Assembly (NCBI GenBank): GCA_965222835.1
Contig: CBDCUQ010000004.1
Span: 1,054,001 to 1,118,000 of the forward strand
Origin: CBDCUQ01 sp965222835
GTDB lineage: Bacteria > Pseudomonadota > Alphaproteobacteria > Rhizobiales > Hyphomicrobiaceae
Reading direction: 5' to 3'
DNA: 64,000 nt
Shown here: piece after piece, positions 42,450 through 51,189 of the stretch
Layout: each line of letters opens with the position of its first letter
Numbering within the stretch: the first letter of the stretch is position 1
Notes under the pieces: model-generated
The model's input: the letters and a program-made list of their open reading frames with translations, nothing else
Database searches by the model: none
What the model was told of the DNA's origin: nothing
Translations under genes and position numbers: made by a program

Positions 42450-43340
42450 TTAGCCTTTGTCACCGGTTGCAGCCGAAAGGCGATTCAAGTCAGACAAAAA
42501 GGCTACCGCCACAGCAATGTCGGCGAGTGAACCAGGGTTGAGGCCCTCGTTCTTGAGGTCCGCGTCAAAGGCGAGGAGGCGGCGTCTCACTTCGGGGCTT
42601 GCCCAGGTCGTAGTTTGATCCCGCAATGTGCCAAACAATTGTGCAGCGCGCTCGCAGACGCTGTCGGCGGCGGCTATACCATGTTTGCGCAATATGTGCG
42701 TATCGGGTGTGCGGGCCAACTCTTCGAGGAAGACAAAGCTCAGTGCGAGGTCGGGGGTTAGGCCTTCGGCCAGGAGGGGTTGGTAACGATCGCGGTAAAG
42801 CGCGCGTACCCGCGCGAATCCTGAGGCGTACTCTGCGGCGATGAGATCGCGGTTGGCCGCGAAACGCATCGCGTCGAGCAAATGCAAGTTTTCGGGTGGG
42901 GTTTGGTGGACATCGCCTTTATCTGAGCGCCCGAGCCCGGCCGGATTAGCGCGTTGAATCGCCGTGAATACGTCCAAGGTATCGTTGTATTCGAAGTTGT
43001 TGAGAACGCGATTGATGCGATCGGCGAGGCCAACTTCCCCGTCCTCCTGCTCGAAGACGGCGGCAAGTGGTACGGCGAGCAGGAGGATACCGAGGTTTGT
43101 GTTGCAGCCTACGGCCGCAAAGGTCGCGTCAACGGCGGCTCGAATGCGCTGCCCGACGGACAGCGCCGGATTGCTGATGATGGGGGCTGCTGCTTCCGCA
43201 CTTTTCAAGAAGTCGTCGACGGCCATGCCGTGTCCGGCGGCGTAGACGTGGACATTTCCGGGTTTCAGCGCTTCTATATCGAGACGGCATGCGCACAGGA
43301 ATGCGAGCGAAATGTCCGTACTGGAAAGTGCGGCCGACAT
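42450..43340 (-). CDS. CitG/MdcB-family (triphosphoribosyl-dephospho-CoA synthase-like) protein
   Basis: A 296-residue protein with the family landmarks LKPGNVH near the N-terminus and GCNTNLGILLLAVPLA in the middle. CitG and MdcB make the phosphoribosyl dephospho-CoA prosthetic group of citrate or malonate lyases. No lyase genes are here. Homologues are found in the H4MPT clusters of methylotrophs, where the role is unknown; ribosyl-phosphate transfer in a cofactor pathway is possible. It ends the minus-strand block and starts 3 bases after the RimK-like gene stop. Confidence 0.82.
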   Translation of the reverse strand: MSAALSSTDISLAFLCACRLDIEALKPGNVHVYAAGHGMAVDDFLKSAEAAAPIISNPALSVGQRIRAAVDATFAAVGCNTNLGILLLAVPLAAVFEQEDGEVGLADRINRVLNNFEYNDTLDVFTAIQRANPAGLGRSDKGDVHQTPPENLHLLDAMRFAANRDLIAAEYASGFARVRALYRDRYQPLLAEGLTPDLALSFVFLEELARTPDTHILRKHGIAAADSVCERAAQLFGTLRDQTTTWASPEVRRRLLAFDADLKNEGLNPGSLADIAVAVAFLSDLNRLSAATGDKG

Positions 43341-43343
43341 CGA

Positions 43344-44294
43344 TCACCTGTCCACATTCTCCGTGACGGCCGCGAGAAAATCTTCGGCCAAGATTTCGGC
43401 AATGGGGACTTGGGTGACGCGTTGCAGACCTTTCCAGGCTGGATTGGAATTGATCTCGAGCACCATGAGCCGGCCATTGCGATCACGAATGAGATCGACG
43501 CCGGCATAGTCGGCGCCAATGGTCATGACCGCTTTTGTTGCCAGCTCTTCCATTTCGCTCGAGGGAGCATGTGCGGCTGTTGATGCCCCCTGATGCACGT
43601 TCGTAACCCAAGAGGTGCCGGTTCGGGTCATGGTGGCTAGAATGCGTCCACGGGAGACGAAGACCCGCCAGTCCTCGAAAAGGGTCTGGTTGGCGCCGCG
43701 GAGATACTCCTGCATGTAATAGACGTGACCGACATCGTCGGGTTGGGGCAGGGCATCTGCGCTGGGTGCGCGGCGGACGCCATTTCCCTGACTGCCGAAT
43801 AGGGGCTTGATGACCAACTCGCGCGCTTCATCAGTGGCATAGGCGTGTGCGCGGTCATGACCCTCGACAACGCGTGTCGTTGGTACCGGCAGGCCGGCTT
43901 TTTGAAACAGGAATGTTGCCGTGGATTTATCGACACAGCGCTCGATGGCGCGGGCATCGTTCCAGACGTGCGTCCCGCTCTCACGCAGTGCGTGCAGAAT
44001 TCCCAGCCGTTTTGTGATCTGTTCGAGAGATCCGGTTGAGACCGAACGCACGAAAGCGCCGTCAGGTCGGGTGCCGGAGAAACCGGGAATGTCCATTCCG
44101 GACGGGCAGCGCGTATCGAAGGCGCAGGCCGCAAGCGTCGTGCACATGACGACGGCACCGCGCGCTTCTAGTGCGCTGGTGAGCCTGCGGGCGTGCCAAT
44201 CGCCGCCCCCTTCTTCGACGAAAAGGGCGATGCGGGGCGCGTTTGGCGGCATTGCCCTTGTTTCGTTCGGTGCCTTGACCCGGTATTCATTCAC
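43344..44294 (-). CDS. RimK-like ATP-grasp glutamate ligase
   Basis: A 316-residue ATP-grasp ligase. Features are LVIKPLFGSQGNGV (ATP-binding Lys and Gly-rich loop), YYMQEYLRG, DWRVFVSRGRILA, and VDLIRDRNGRLMVLEINSNPAWKG (metal-binding Glu and Asn). It resembles RimK and MptN, which add alpha-linked glutamate to proteins or to H4MPT. In methylotrophs, methylofuran carries alpha- and gamma-linked glutamates, so this enzyme may extend that tail or the dH4MPT tail. It overlaps mch by four bases. Confidence 0.82.
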   Translation of the reverse strand: MNEYRVKAPNETRAMPPNAPRIALFVEEGGGDWHARRLTSALEARGAVVMCTTLAACAFDTRCPSGMDIPGFSGTRPDGAFVRSVSTGSLEQITKRLGILHALRESGTHVWNDARAIERCVDKSTATFLFQKAGLPVPTTRVVEGHDRAHAYATDEARELVIKPLFGSQGNGVRRAPSADALPQPDDVGHVYYMQEYLRGANQTLFEDWRVFVSRGRILATMTRTGTSWVTNVHQGASTAAHAPSSEMEELATKAVMTIGADYAGVDLIRDRNGRLMVLEINSNPAWKGLQRVTQVPIAEILAEDFLAAVTENVDR

Positions 44295-45259
44295 TTGAAG
44301 CTCGCATCAACGATGTCTGGAGCCGTTCGTCCAGCATGGAACGACGCGCCCGTGTCGAGGTTGGACACGGTCACGAGAGCCGGACTGAATAGCATGGCAT
44401 CAATTTTGTAAAAATCTCCGTTCACCTCGGCGAAGATCTCTGCAAACGGTTTTCCGAAAGCCGGCGACGAGCTAGAGGGGAGCGTGTCGGCAAGTTTCTT
44501 CGCCTCGTCGTCGGATCCTCTGACAAAGAGTTGGACACGTCCGCCGTAGATGATGGCATCGTTGGTCCGCCCCATTGCCTTGACGACGTCGGGGATCGGC
44601 GGTGCAAGGGGGGCCACGCCATATCCGTCAACGATGTTGGCGAGATCGAAGTGAAGGGCGTGGGCTTTGTGGAGCGAGACTTCCAGGACTCGCGAGGCGA
44701 TTTGCACAGTTCCTGCTAGGCTTCCGGTCGGGGCGTAGAGGACCGTGAGATCGGGTGGTGCAATGCCACAGGCCGTTGCAACCTTGCGTGCAACGCTTGC
44801 GGGCGGCGCTTTGTCGCCTTCGATGACAAGCGATGCCTTGTTGTGGTGATCGACGTAGCCGAGCTCTTTATAGAGCTGCTCGACGCGGGCAAGTGCGCGT
44901 GCGGGTCCAGAGCCGAGGGCAGAAAAGCCGCTTTCCTCTTCCGTAATCGTCCAGCCGGCGTATTGGCTGCCCAAGCAAGCGATGACGGGATTTGACGAAT
45001 GCACGATCACGCCCAGCGGCCAACGTTCTAAGCCTGATGCGGATGTGATCGTAACGGTTCCGAGCCCCCCGAGGCAGACCTCGCCGAGTAACCGTCCGGC
45101 TTCCAGGCCACCTGGGGTGCTGGCACCCAAATCAATGCTCCGTTCTCCCGCTTCCCCCATCGTGACGGCGCAGCGCAAGGCTGGCGCGTTCGCCGAGATG
45201 CGATCGACGATTTCTGCCGCGCGTGCATTGACGCTGGGAACCGGTGCGGGTGTTGTCAT
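44291..45259 (-). CDS. mch: Methenyl-tetrahydromethanopterin cyclohydrolase
   Basis: A 322-residue Mch, which hydrolyses methenyl-dH4MPT to the 5-formyl form in formaldehyde oxidation. Recognised from LGASTPGGLEAGRLLGEVCLGGLGTV, PVIACLGSQYAGWTI, and FAEVNGDFYKIDAMLFSPALV. Length is that of the family. It overlaps both neighbours by four bases, so it is translated together with the two ATP-grasp genes. Confidence 0.96.
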   Translation of the reverse strand: MTTPAPVPSVNARAAEIVDRISANAPALRCAVTMGEAGERSIDLGASTPGGLEAGRLLGEVCLGGLGTVTITSASGLERWPLGVIVHSSNPVIACLGSQYAGWTITEEESGFSALGSGPARALARVEQLYKELGYVDHHNKASLVIEGDKAPPASVARKVATACGIAPPDLTVLYAPTGSLAGTVQIASRVLEVSLHKAHALHFDLANIVDGYGVAPLAPPIPDVVKAMGRTNDAIIYGGRVQLFVRGSDDEAKKLADTLPSSSSPAFGKPFAEIFAEVNGDFYKIDAMLFSPALVTVSNLDTGASFHAGRTAPDIVDASFK

Positions 45260-46407
45260 TGTTTTGTTTCCTCCACTTTTTGGCCTTCATACAGCATGTT
45301 CTGTAGCTGGCCCAAGCGCTCGCGACAGAGATGTTCGGCTTCCGGTGCCGTGTTGGCATCGGCGATAACGGTGGCAACGGGTTGGCGTGTTGCAATGCGG
45401 GAGCCGGGTATGGGGCGATCCGCGGTCCACTGGGGCCAGTCCACGTGTCCGATCTTGAGAGGGCCTCGATCTGCATAGAGATAGGCGGCTGCGCGGGCCT
45501 TTGGCGGCTGCCAACCAGCGACAAGGGCGTCGGCTGCATCGCCTCCTGTGCAGGCTAATATGTGGGCGTGAAAGAGGCTGCCGTGCTCATCGTCCAGGAC
45601 GTCGAGGCTGGCGCCCGGGCGGGGATTAACCTCAATTAAAAAAAGTTCGCCCGCGTGGAACAGAAAGTCGAAGGATACCAGCCCCTGTAGCGCGAACATG
45701 GTCGAGACAGAGAGACAGATATCGATGAGGTGTGCTTCGAGGTCGGGCTCCGGCGTGACCGGTCCGCTGACGCCTCCGTAGCGATAAGGTCGCTTCTTGA
45801 GTGGCGCACACCATTGGCGCGTGAAGGCGAACACCGCGCCCTGCTTGTCTACGATGCCGAGGGCGGAGAGTGTGTCACCCTCGATTTCGGATTGGAAATA
45901 GCGCCGGGTGTCGGGTTTTGGATGAGAGGGGCAGCGGTGAATATGCAGGCCGCCGCTTCCGCCGATGCGCTTCATGAGCCAGCCATTACTTTCCTTTGGC
46001 GGCTGCCTTTGGGTTTCGGGGTGGCGAATGCCGTGGTTGGCCAATGCGCCGAAAAAAATGTCAGGGTCCTTGGTTTGACGAACGGTATCCGGTGTGTTGC
46101 CAAGGATAAGAAAGTGCTCGGCAAGGCGTTCCATCATGCGCGGATCACACTCGAAACCGGTTCCGAGCACGAGCCCCATGGGGGCCGAGGAGGAGGATCC
46201 GGCAAGTTCGTCGAGCGCGGCAACAAGTGGCTTCCGCCGGAATCCCACCTGAACCCGGGCAGGTAGGCAGCGCCAGGCTTCGGCGGCTTCCTGCATGTCG
46301 AGATCGCCAAAACAGTCGACGACAAGTGGGGTGTAGCCCGCCGCTCTTGCGGAGCGCGCCAGGGCGCGCCCCGAAAAAGCGGCGATGAGAACGCTTTGCC
46401 CGTTCAC
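45256..46407 (-). CDS. ATP-grasp ligase of the dH4MPT/methylofuran cluster
   Basis: A 383-residue ATP-grasp protein. It has an N-terminal Rossmann-like part (VLIAAFSGRALARSARAAGYTPLVVDCFGD), WLMKRIGGSGGLHI in the ATP-binding domain, SFDFLFHAGELFLIEVNPRPGASLDVL (metal-binding residues), and a C-terminal part that may bind substrate. Homologues accompany mch and mtdB in methylotrophs. Archaeal MfnD (tyramine-glutamate ligase) is also ATP-grasp, so this is the best candidate for that step, but specificity is inferred only from context. It overlaps mch; mtdB ends 4 bases upstream. Confidence 0.78.
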   Translation of the reverse strand: MNGQSVLIAAFSGRALARSARAAGYTPLVVDCFGDLDMQEAAEAWRCLPARVQVGFRRKPLVAALDELAGSSSSAPMGLVLGTGFECDPRMMERLAEHFLILGNTPDTVRQTKDPDIFFGALANHGIRHPETQRQPPKESNGWLMKRIGGSGGLHIHRCPSHPKPDTRRYFQSEIEGDTLSALGIVDKQGAVFAFTRQWCAPLKKRPYRYGGVSGPVTPEPDLEAHLIDICLSVSTMFALQGLVSFDFLFHAGELFLIEVNPRPGASLDVLDDEHGSLFHAHILACTGGDAADALVAGWQPPKARAAAYLYADRGPLKIGHVDWPQWTADRPIPGSRIATRQPVATVIADANTAPEAEHLCRERLGQLQNMLYEGQKVEETKQ

Positions 46408-46411
46408 GCGC

Positions 46412-47317
46412 TCACGCCAAACCAGTCAGTGTCTTGCACAGCGTGTAGGCGTGACGGAAATCCAAGGCGAGGGGTTTGTCGGATTCGAGCATTTGCTTGA
46501 AGAGGCCGCTCTCGCATTTGTACTTGATGTCGCCAATGGCCAGCGGGCCAACTCCGAGCGCGTCCGAGTCCGGGAGTTTTTCGCCGTCCATGAACAACTC
46601 CATGCCGTCGACTCCCGGTGGGGGTACCGCATTCACGTCGGCAATAACGAGGAGATTTTTGGCAATCGGTTTGTGCTCTTTCCCGACCACTTCGACGCCC
46701 GCGGCGGCGGCTGCGAAAATCACTTCGGCATTGGCGATGATGTCGCGTTTCTGTTCGGGCGTTTCGCCGGGGACTGGTTCGAGATCGACGCCGAAGCGCT
46801 CTTTGGAAACGGCTGCGCTCTTGACGACACGCTCGAAACCGCGATGGGCGACGAGTTGAACTTTCGCGCCTTCAAGTGCGGAAATAATGGATGAGGCAAA
46901 TCCGACGACGCCAGTGGCACCGAAGACGGCGACCTTGGTGTCTTTCCAGGTGCGGCCAAGTTTGTGCTTCAGGACACGTTCGACGCAAGCAACCATGGCG
47001 GCGGCCGTGGTGAATGACCCTGCGGGATCGGCGAAAATTGAGCATTCGAAGGGTGGCACCATGGCCTTCTTGGCCGCGTCGATCATATCGAGCGCCAGGA
47101 TTGCGTCCTTGCCGCCAACAAAGAATCCGGTGCGTACGCCAAAGTTCGGCGGTCGCGAGAAGATGGCGTCCTGCACGAGTGGTGTCACGTCGTTTAATTC
47201 TACCTGTGTGTACGGAACAATCACCTTGTAACCGGCGTCCGCAGCCATGTTCACGTCGAAGGGGCTGACATGTTTGCGCGGGTCTAGCATGTGCAGAATG
47301 GGTGTTGCTTCACTCAT
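46412..47317 (-). CDS. mtdB: Methylene-tetrahydromethanopterin dehydrogenase MtdB
   Basis: A 301-residue MtdB, which oxidises methylene-dH4MPT to methenyl-dH4MPT with NAD(P)+. The N-terminal part includes LHMLDPRKHVSPFDVNMAADAGY. The Rossmann fold carries VAVFGATGVVGFASSI, and the C-terminal part has FMDGEKLPDSDALGVGPLAIGDIKY. ATG 47317 has GGGAG upstream; an open frame to 47365 begins with TTG and is unlikely. It is second in the minus-strand block, after mptG. Confidence 0.95.
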   Translation of the reverse strand: MSEATPILHMLDPRKHVSPFDVNMAADAGYKVIVPYTQVELNDVTPLVQDAIFSRPPNFGVRTGFFVGGKDAILALDMIDAAKKAMVPPFECSIFADPAGSFTTAAAMVACVERVLKHKLGRTWKDTKVAVFGATGVVGFASSIISALEGAKVQLVAHRGFERVVKSAAVSKERFGVDLEPVPGETPEQKRDIIANAEVIFAAAAAGVEVVGKEHKPIAKNLLVIADVNAVPPPGVDGMELFMDGEKLPDSDALGVGPLAIGDIKYKCESGLFKQMLESDKPLALDFRHAYTLCKTLTGLA

Positions 47318-47361
47318 TGGGTCTCCCTTTACCGGTTTTGTTTGTTGTTGGGTGGTTGCCT

Positions 47362-48333
47362 TCAAACTTTGCTTATGCGTGCGCCCACATCCCTCCCGCG
47401 CACGACTTTGAGTTCGAGCCCCATGGCTTTAGCTTCTTCCACCAAAGTCGTATAGAGGCGCATCGCCTCAGTCTGGTTCGAAACGCACGCAAACCCGGTG
47501 GGGCCCCATGAGCTTTGCCCGATGCCAGCGGCGCCAAGGGCTTTCAATTGTTCTGCAATTTGTCCGACGGACGGGCTGGTCCAGGTGGAGCCGCCTTGCG
47601 CGGCCGCGAAATGGCCGCCGACAGCCTCCTGGATTTCGGTGAGGGCGTTGCCGAATGCCGCGATATCCGCTTCGGCGAGACCGGGCAGGAGCTTCAGAAG
47701 AGCCAGATGGCAAAGCCGCGCGGCTTTGGCGCCTGGAAAGGGTGGCAGATTGGCAAAGGCTTGGGCCTCCTGGTCACCGTGAACGCCCTGGGTACGCTGG
47801 TCGAGAATGAGGAGGATGCGCCAGTCCTCTGGATAATCGACGCGTGCAATGACGGGTGGCGCTTTATCGGTGGCACCTTTTCCGCCGTCGATCACGAAGC
47901 CGCCGGTTTCGAAGGCGGCGATTCCGATTGCGGATCGTGCGCCCCGGTCTGCTTGCTCGGCAAGCCAGCGTAACGGTTCCTTGCGGCCCTCAAGACGCAT
48001 CAGGCCGGCGGCGATGGCGAGTGCAAGTTGTGTCCCGGATCCAAGTCCGGCGTGCGCCGGGATGGCGCGATGTACGTCGACGGCGTAAGTCTGACGGGCG
48101 CTGAGCAAGGCAGAAAATTTCCGCAAATGGCGGAGGGCTCTTTCCTGCTCCTCTCCGGTGGTGGTCTCTTCCGCGGACGGACGCACTGTAATCTCAGTTG
48201 CGGGTTCATCGATTGCGAGACCGATCGATCCGAAACGGCGTCCGAGCTGGCCGCTTGGGTCGAGAAAGCCCAGGTGAAGGCGTGCCGGAGCCGTGACGCG
48301 TACGGAGGTTGTCGGGTCTTGTTTTTCTTGCAC
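47362..48333 (-). CDS. mptG: Beta-ribofuranosylaminobenzene 5'-phosphate synthase (MptG)
   Basis: A 323-residue GHMP-kinase-fold protein. MptG condenses PRPP with a hydroxybenzoate to make beta-RFAP, the first committed step of (d)H4MPT synthesis. Recognised from RVTAPARLHLGFLDPSGQLGRRFGSIGLAI, IPAHAGLGSGTQLALAIA (GHMP glycine loop) and GIGQSSWGPTGFA. GTG start at 48333. It is first in the minus-strand block, and the 101 bases to the divergent pterin dehydratase gene must hold promoters for both. Confidence 0.93.
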   Translation of the reverse strand: MQEKQDPTTSVRVTAPARLHLGFLDPSGQLGRRFGSIGLAIDEPATEITVRPSAEETTTGEEQERALRHLRKFSALLSARQTYAVDVHRAIPAHAGLGSGTQLALAIAAGLMRLEGRKEPLRWLAEQADRGARSAIGIAAFETGGFVIDGGKGATDKAPPVIARVDYPEDWRILLILDQRTQGVHGDQEAQAFANLPPFPGAKAARLCHLALLKLLPGLAEADIAAFGNALTEIQEAVGGHFAAAQGGSTWTSPSVGQIAEQLKALGAAGIGQSSWGPTGFACVSNQTEAMRLYTTLVEEAKAMGLELKVVRGRDVGARISKV

Positions 48334-48434
48334 GCTTACATCAATCCGAAGGCCGGTCGTGATTGCACCGGCAGGGCAGCCGATCTAGTTTCGACGTACG
48401 GGTAGTTGTCCACCAAAGGTCTGGAGAGCGCAAC

Positions 48435-48812
48435 ATGGCAGGTCAGGGTGAGGTTCCGCTGGAGGAAGGCGACGTCAAAAGCTGGCTGGAGAAAAACCTG
48501 CCATCTTGGCGCCTTGAGGATGGATGGGTGCGCCGCACATACAAGACGAACAGCTGGAAAGGTACTTTGATGGTCATCAATACCGTGGGCCATCTGGCGG
48601 AGGCGGCGTGGCACCATCCGGATATTACGGCGTCGTATGCCTGGGTGCAGGTCCGGCTCGTCACCCATTCGGCAAAGGGCATCACGATGAAGGACCTGGA
48701 ACTTGCCAAGAAGATCGAGGAGGTCGTGAGCTGGCAGCCGGGCAAAGAGGGTGGTGCGCTCGAAGGGACGCCCCCATCTGACATGCGCTTTGCCTATATT
48801 AAGTATGACTGA
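48435..48812 (+). CDS. Pterin-4a-carbinolamine dehydratase-like protein
   Basis: A 125-residue protein of the PhhB/PCD fold. The family motif appears as AEAAWHHPDITASYAWVQVRLVTHSAKGIT; a second His is normally in the active site (here THS). Known PCDs dehydrate 4a-hydroxy-tetrahydropterins. No aromatic amino acid hydroxylase is nearby, and linkage to mptG and folK suggests a role in pterin cofactor synthesis or repair. ATG 48435 has GGAGAG upstream. It overlaps folK by eight bases. Confidence 0.82.
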   Translation: MAGQGEVPLEEGDVKSWLEKNLPSWRLEDGWVRRTYKTNSWKGTLMVINTVGHLAEAAWHHPDITASYAWVQVRLVTHSAKGITMKDLELAKKIEEVVSWQPGKEGGALEGTPPSDMRFAYIKYD

Positions 48813-49311
48813 CGCATCGAAGCCGGCCGAAAGGTACGACGCCATACTTGGCCTCGGTTCAAACGTGGGGGAGAAGCGAGCGAACATTGCTCGCGCCATC
48901 GCGCTCCTGACGGAGCCTGGCGATATTGAGCTTGTTACCCGTTCAAGACTTTACAAAACACCGCCTTGGGGGAAGACGAACCAGGATTGGTTTGTAAATG
49001 CCTGCATCGCGATTGCGACTGGGCTTGCTCCGGAGATTTTGCTGGAACGGTGCCTGGAGGTTGAAGCTTTTATGGGCCGGCGGCGGGAAGAACACTGGGG
49101 CCCGCGGGTGATCGATGTCGATATCCTGACTTTCGGTCGCGTCGACATAAACGAGCCGCATCTGACTATTCCGCATCCACGCATAACGGAACGTGCGTTC
49201 GTGCTCGCCCCTTTGGCGGACATTGCTCCGGACCTTATCCTGAAGGGGCAGACGGTTGCGGCTTGGCTCAAGGGGATGAATACGTCCGGGGTTGAGCAAT
49301 TGGACGGGTAA
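48805..49311 (+). CDS. folK: 2-amino-4-hydroxy-6-hydroxymethyldihydropteridine pyrophosphokinase FolK
   Basis: A 168-residue FolK, transferring pyrophosphate from ATP to 6-hydroxymethyl-dihydropterin. Motifs: LGLGSNVGEKRANI, TPPWGKTNQDWFVNACI, GRRREEHWGPRVIDVDIL and LTIPHPRITERAFVL. The product serves folate and, through MptG's product, dH4MPT. Here it is beside C1-cofactor genes rather than folP. It overlaps the pterin dehydratase gene, so the two are translated together. A hairpin terminator follows. Confidence 0.94.
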   Translation: MTDASKPAERYDAILGLGSNVGEKRANIARAIALLTEPGDIELVTRSRLYKTPPWGKTNQDWFVNACIAIATGLAPEILLERCLEVEAFMGRRREEHWGPRVIDVDILTFGRVDINEPHLTIPHPRITERAFVLAPLADIAPDLILKGQTVAAWLKGMNTSGVEQLDG

Positions 49312-49337
49312 GGACCCGAATGAGTGTCCAGAAACGG

Positions 49338-49371
49338 CGAATGCCGCGCACCCGGAGGTTCGCGGCATTCG
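49338..49371. terminator. Bidirectional terminator, folK / cytochrome c
   Basis: Arms CGAATGCCGCG (49338-49348) and CGCGGCATTCG (49361-49371) pair perfectly around a 12-base loop, between convergent genes. T-runs are short on both sides. Confidence 0.7.
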
Positions 49372-49395
49372 AATTCGTTCAGATTGCGCGTTGGC

Positions 49396-49773
49396 TTATT
49401 CGCTGCACTCCGACTTGATGTAGGCGAGGAGATCTGCGCGATCCTGCTCGTCCTTCACGCCGGCCGGAAAGATCATCTTGTTGCCGGGAATGAACTTGTC
49501 GTCCTTTTCGAACCAGGCCAGGAGGCTGGCATCGTCCCAGGTGCCGCCCTTACCTTTAACGGCGGCCGAATACTTGTAACCCTCAACGCCACCAATTTCG
49601 CGGCCGGCAACGCATGTGAGTTGTGGGCCCAGAGCGTTTTTCGCGCCTTCGCCGATCTTATGGCAAACCGCGCACTTATTGTAGACCGTGCGGCCAGCTT
49701 CTGCGTCGCCCTCAGCAAGAGCGACGGCCGGCGCAGCTATGACAATTGCGGCAGCCAGAACCAACTTTTTCAT
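49396..49773 (-). CDS. Class I cytochrome c (c2/cH-like)
   Basis: A 125-residue periplasmic monohaem cytochrome with a signal peptide (1-20, cut after ALA). The haem motif is CAVCH, the fold shows GPQLTCVAGREIGGVEGYKYSAAVKGKGGTWD, and the axial methionine is in GNKMIFPAG. Class I cytochromes like this pass electrons from methanol dehydrogenase cytochromes to the terminal oxidase, so this is a candidate second carrier after XoxG. It has its own ribosome binding site and lies 190 bases after the pqq operon on the same strand. Confidence 0.9.
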   Translation of the reverse strand: MKKLVLAAAIVIAAPAVALAEGDAEAGRTVYNKCAVCHKIGEGAKNALGPQLTCVAGREIGGVEGYKYSAAVKGKGGTWDDASLLAWFEKDDKFIPGNKMIFPAGVKDEQDRADLLAYIKSECSE

Positions 49774-49963
49774 ATGAGACTTCCTCCCATCTTGTGTCTT
49801 AAAGGGCTAAACGTCGGACCCCGGAGTGCTCCATAGATCCCACATCTCACCCCAGTGTCGCAGCTTTTTTGTGAACTGGGTCTGAACATGTTGCCGCACC
49901 GTCACAGAGAGATCTCTGCAACAGATCGGTAAATACCTCTTTTTTTTGCCATGATCCAGGGGG

Positions 49964-51175
49964 TTAGCTGGTGGCGGGTTCGACCGCCTTGGCTGCGCCT
50001 ACACGCCTGTAGATCAAATCTGGCGTGGATTTGGCGTGGCTTTCCTCCTCGGCAACCTTGGCCCACTGTTCGTGGAGCGGGGAGAGGGAGCATGCCGGAT
50101 CCGTATTTGTGGCGTCACCGGTTAGAGCAAAGGCCTGACAGCGGCAACCGCCGAAATCAATTTCCTTGCGTGGGCACGTGCGGCAGGGCTCCTTCATCCA
50201 ATCGGTGCCGCGGTACTTCTGGAAGGCGTCGCCCCAGAGCCAGATGTCGGCGAGCTTCTTGTCTTTGATGTTGTCGAACTCGAGACCCTTAATGCTTTCG
50301 GCGGCATGGCAGGGGAGTACGCGGCCGGAGGGCGTGATGTTGACAATACCGCGGCCCCATCCGCCCATGCAGGGTTTCGGATACTTCGCGTAGTAGTCCG
50401 GCACGACCATGTCGATGACAATGATACCCTTGAGCTTATCGCGCACGCTTTCAACGTGGCGCGCGGATTCCATGAAGGCTTCGCGGGTCGGCATCAGGGA
50501 GGCGCGGTTCAAAAGCGCCCAGGCGTAGTACTGCACGTGCGCGATTTCAATTCGCCCGGCGCCCAAATCGACGGCGAAGTCGATCATACGAGGCACGTTG
50601 TGAATATTCAGGCGGTGAATGGGCGCATTGACTGTGAGCGGTAGCCCCGATTCCTTCACCCATTTGGCGACCTCGATCTTTTTCGCCAGACCGTTCTTGT
50701 AGGCGGCAATGCGATCGGCGTTCTCGGCATCGACATCTTGGATTGAGAGCTGAACGTGGTCGAGGCCAACATCCGCGAGCTTCTTCAAGCGGTCTTTGGT
50801 TAGCGTGACGCCTGCTGTGATGAGGTTGGTGTAGAGACCGACTTCGGCGGCCACTTTGACGATGTCCTCGAGATCCTTGCGTGCCGCGGGTTCGCCACCG
50901 GAAAGATGAATCTGCAAAACGCCGAGATCGGCCGCTTGACGCATGGCGTCCTGCCATTGCTCGGTTGTGAGCTCGGCGTTGACGCGCTCAAGCTCAACGG
51001 GGTTGGAGCAATAGGGGCATTGAAGCGGACAGCGATGCGTGAGCTCGCATAGCATACCGACGGGTGCGCGCGCACAAAGGGGTTCACCCTCCTCGGACTT
51101 TGAGACCGGCCCCGACATCGGTGCTTCGCACGTCGGGCCAGATTTTGATTTCGCAACCGGTGTGACTTCATTCAT
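49964..51175 (-). CDS. pqqE: PQQ synthesis radical SAM enzyme PqqE
   Basis: A 403-residue radical SAM/SPASM enzyme that forms the carbon-carbon bond between Glu and Tyr of PqqA. The N-terminal [4Fe-4S] motif is CPLQCPYC (Cys-x3-Cys-x2-Cys), with LSGGEPAARKDL. The C-terminal SPASM cysteines are in CHAAES, CRTCPRKEIDFGGCRCQAF and a final CSLSP. The N-terminal 35 residues are a polar extension. It is the last gene of pqqABCDE, 14 bases after pqqD. Confidence 0.96.
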   Translation of the reverse strand: MNEVTPVAKSKSGPTCEAPMSGPVSKSEEGEPLCARAPVGMLCELTHRCPLQCPYCSNPVELERVNAELTTEQWQDAMRQAADLGVLQIHLSGGEPAARKDLEDIVKVAAEVGLYTNLITAGVTLTKDRLKKLADVGLDHVQLSIQDVDAENADRIAAYKNGLAKKIEVAKWVKESGLPLTVNAPIHRLNIHNVPRMIDFAVDLGAGRIEIAHVQYYAWALLNRASLMPTREAFMESARHVESVRDKLKGIIVIDMVVPDYYAKYPKPCMGGWGRGIVNITPSGRVLPCHAAESIKGLEFDNIKDKKLADIWLWGDAFQKYRGTDWMKEPCRTCPRKEIDFGGCRCQAFALTGDATNTDPACSLSPLHEQWAKVAEEESHAKSTPDLIYRRVGAAKAVEPATS

Positions 51176-51189
51176 GAGACTGGCTCCGT

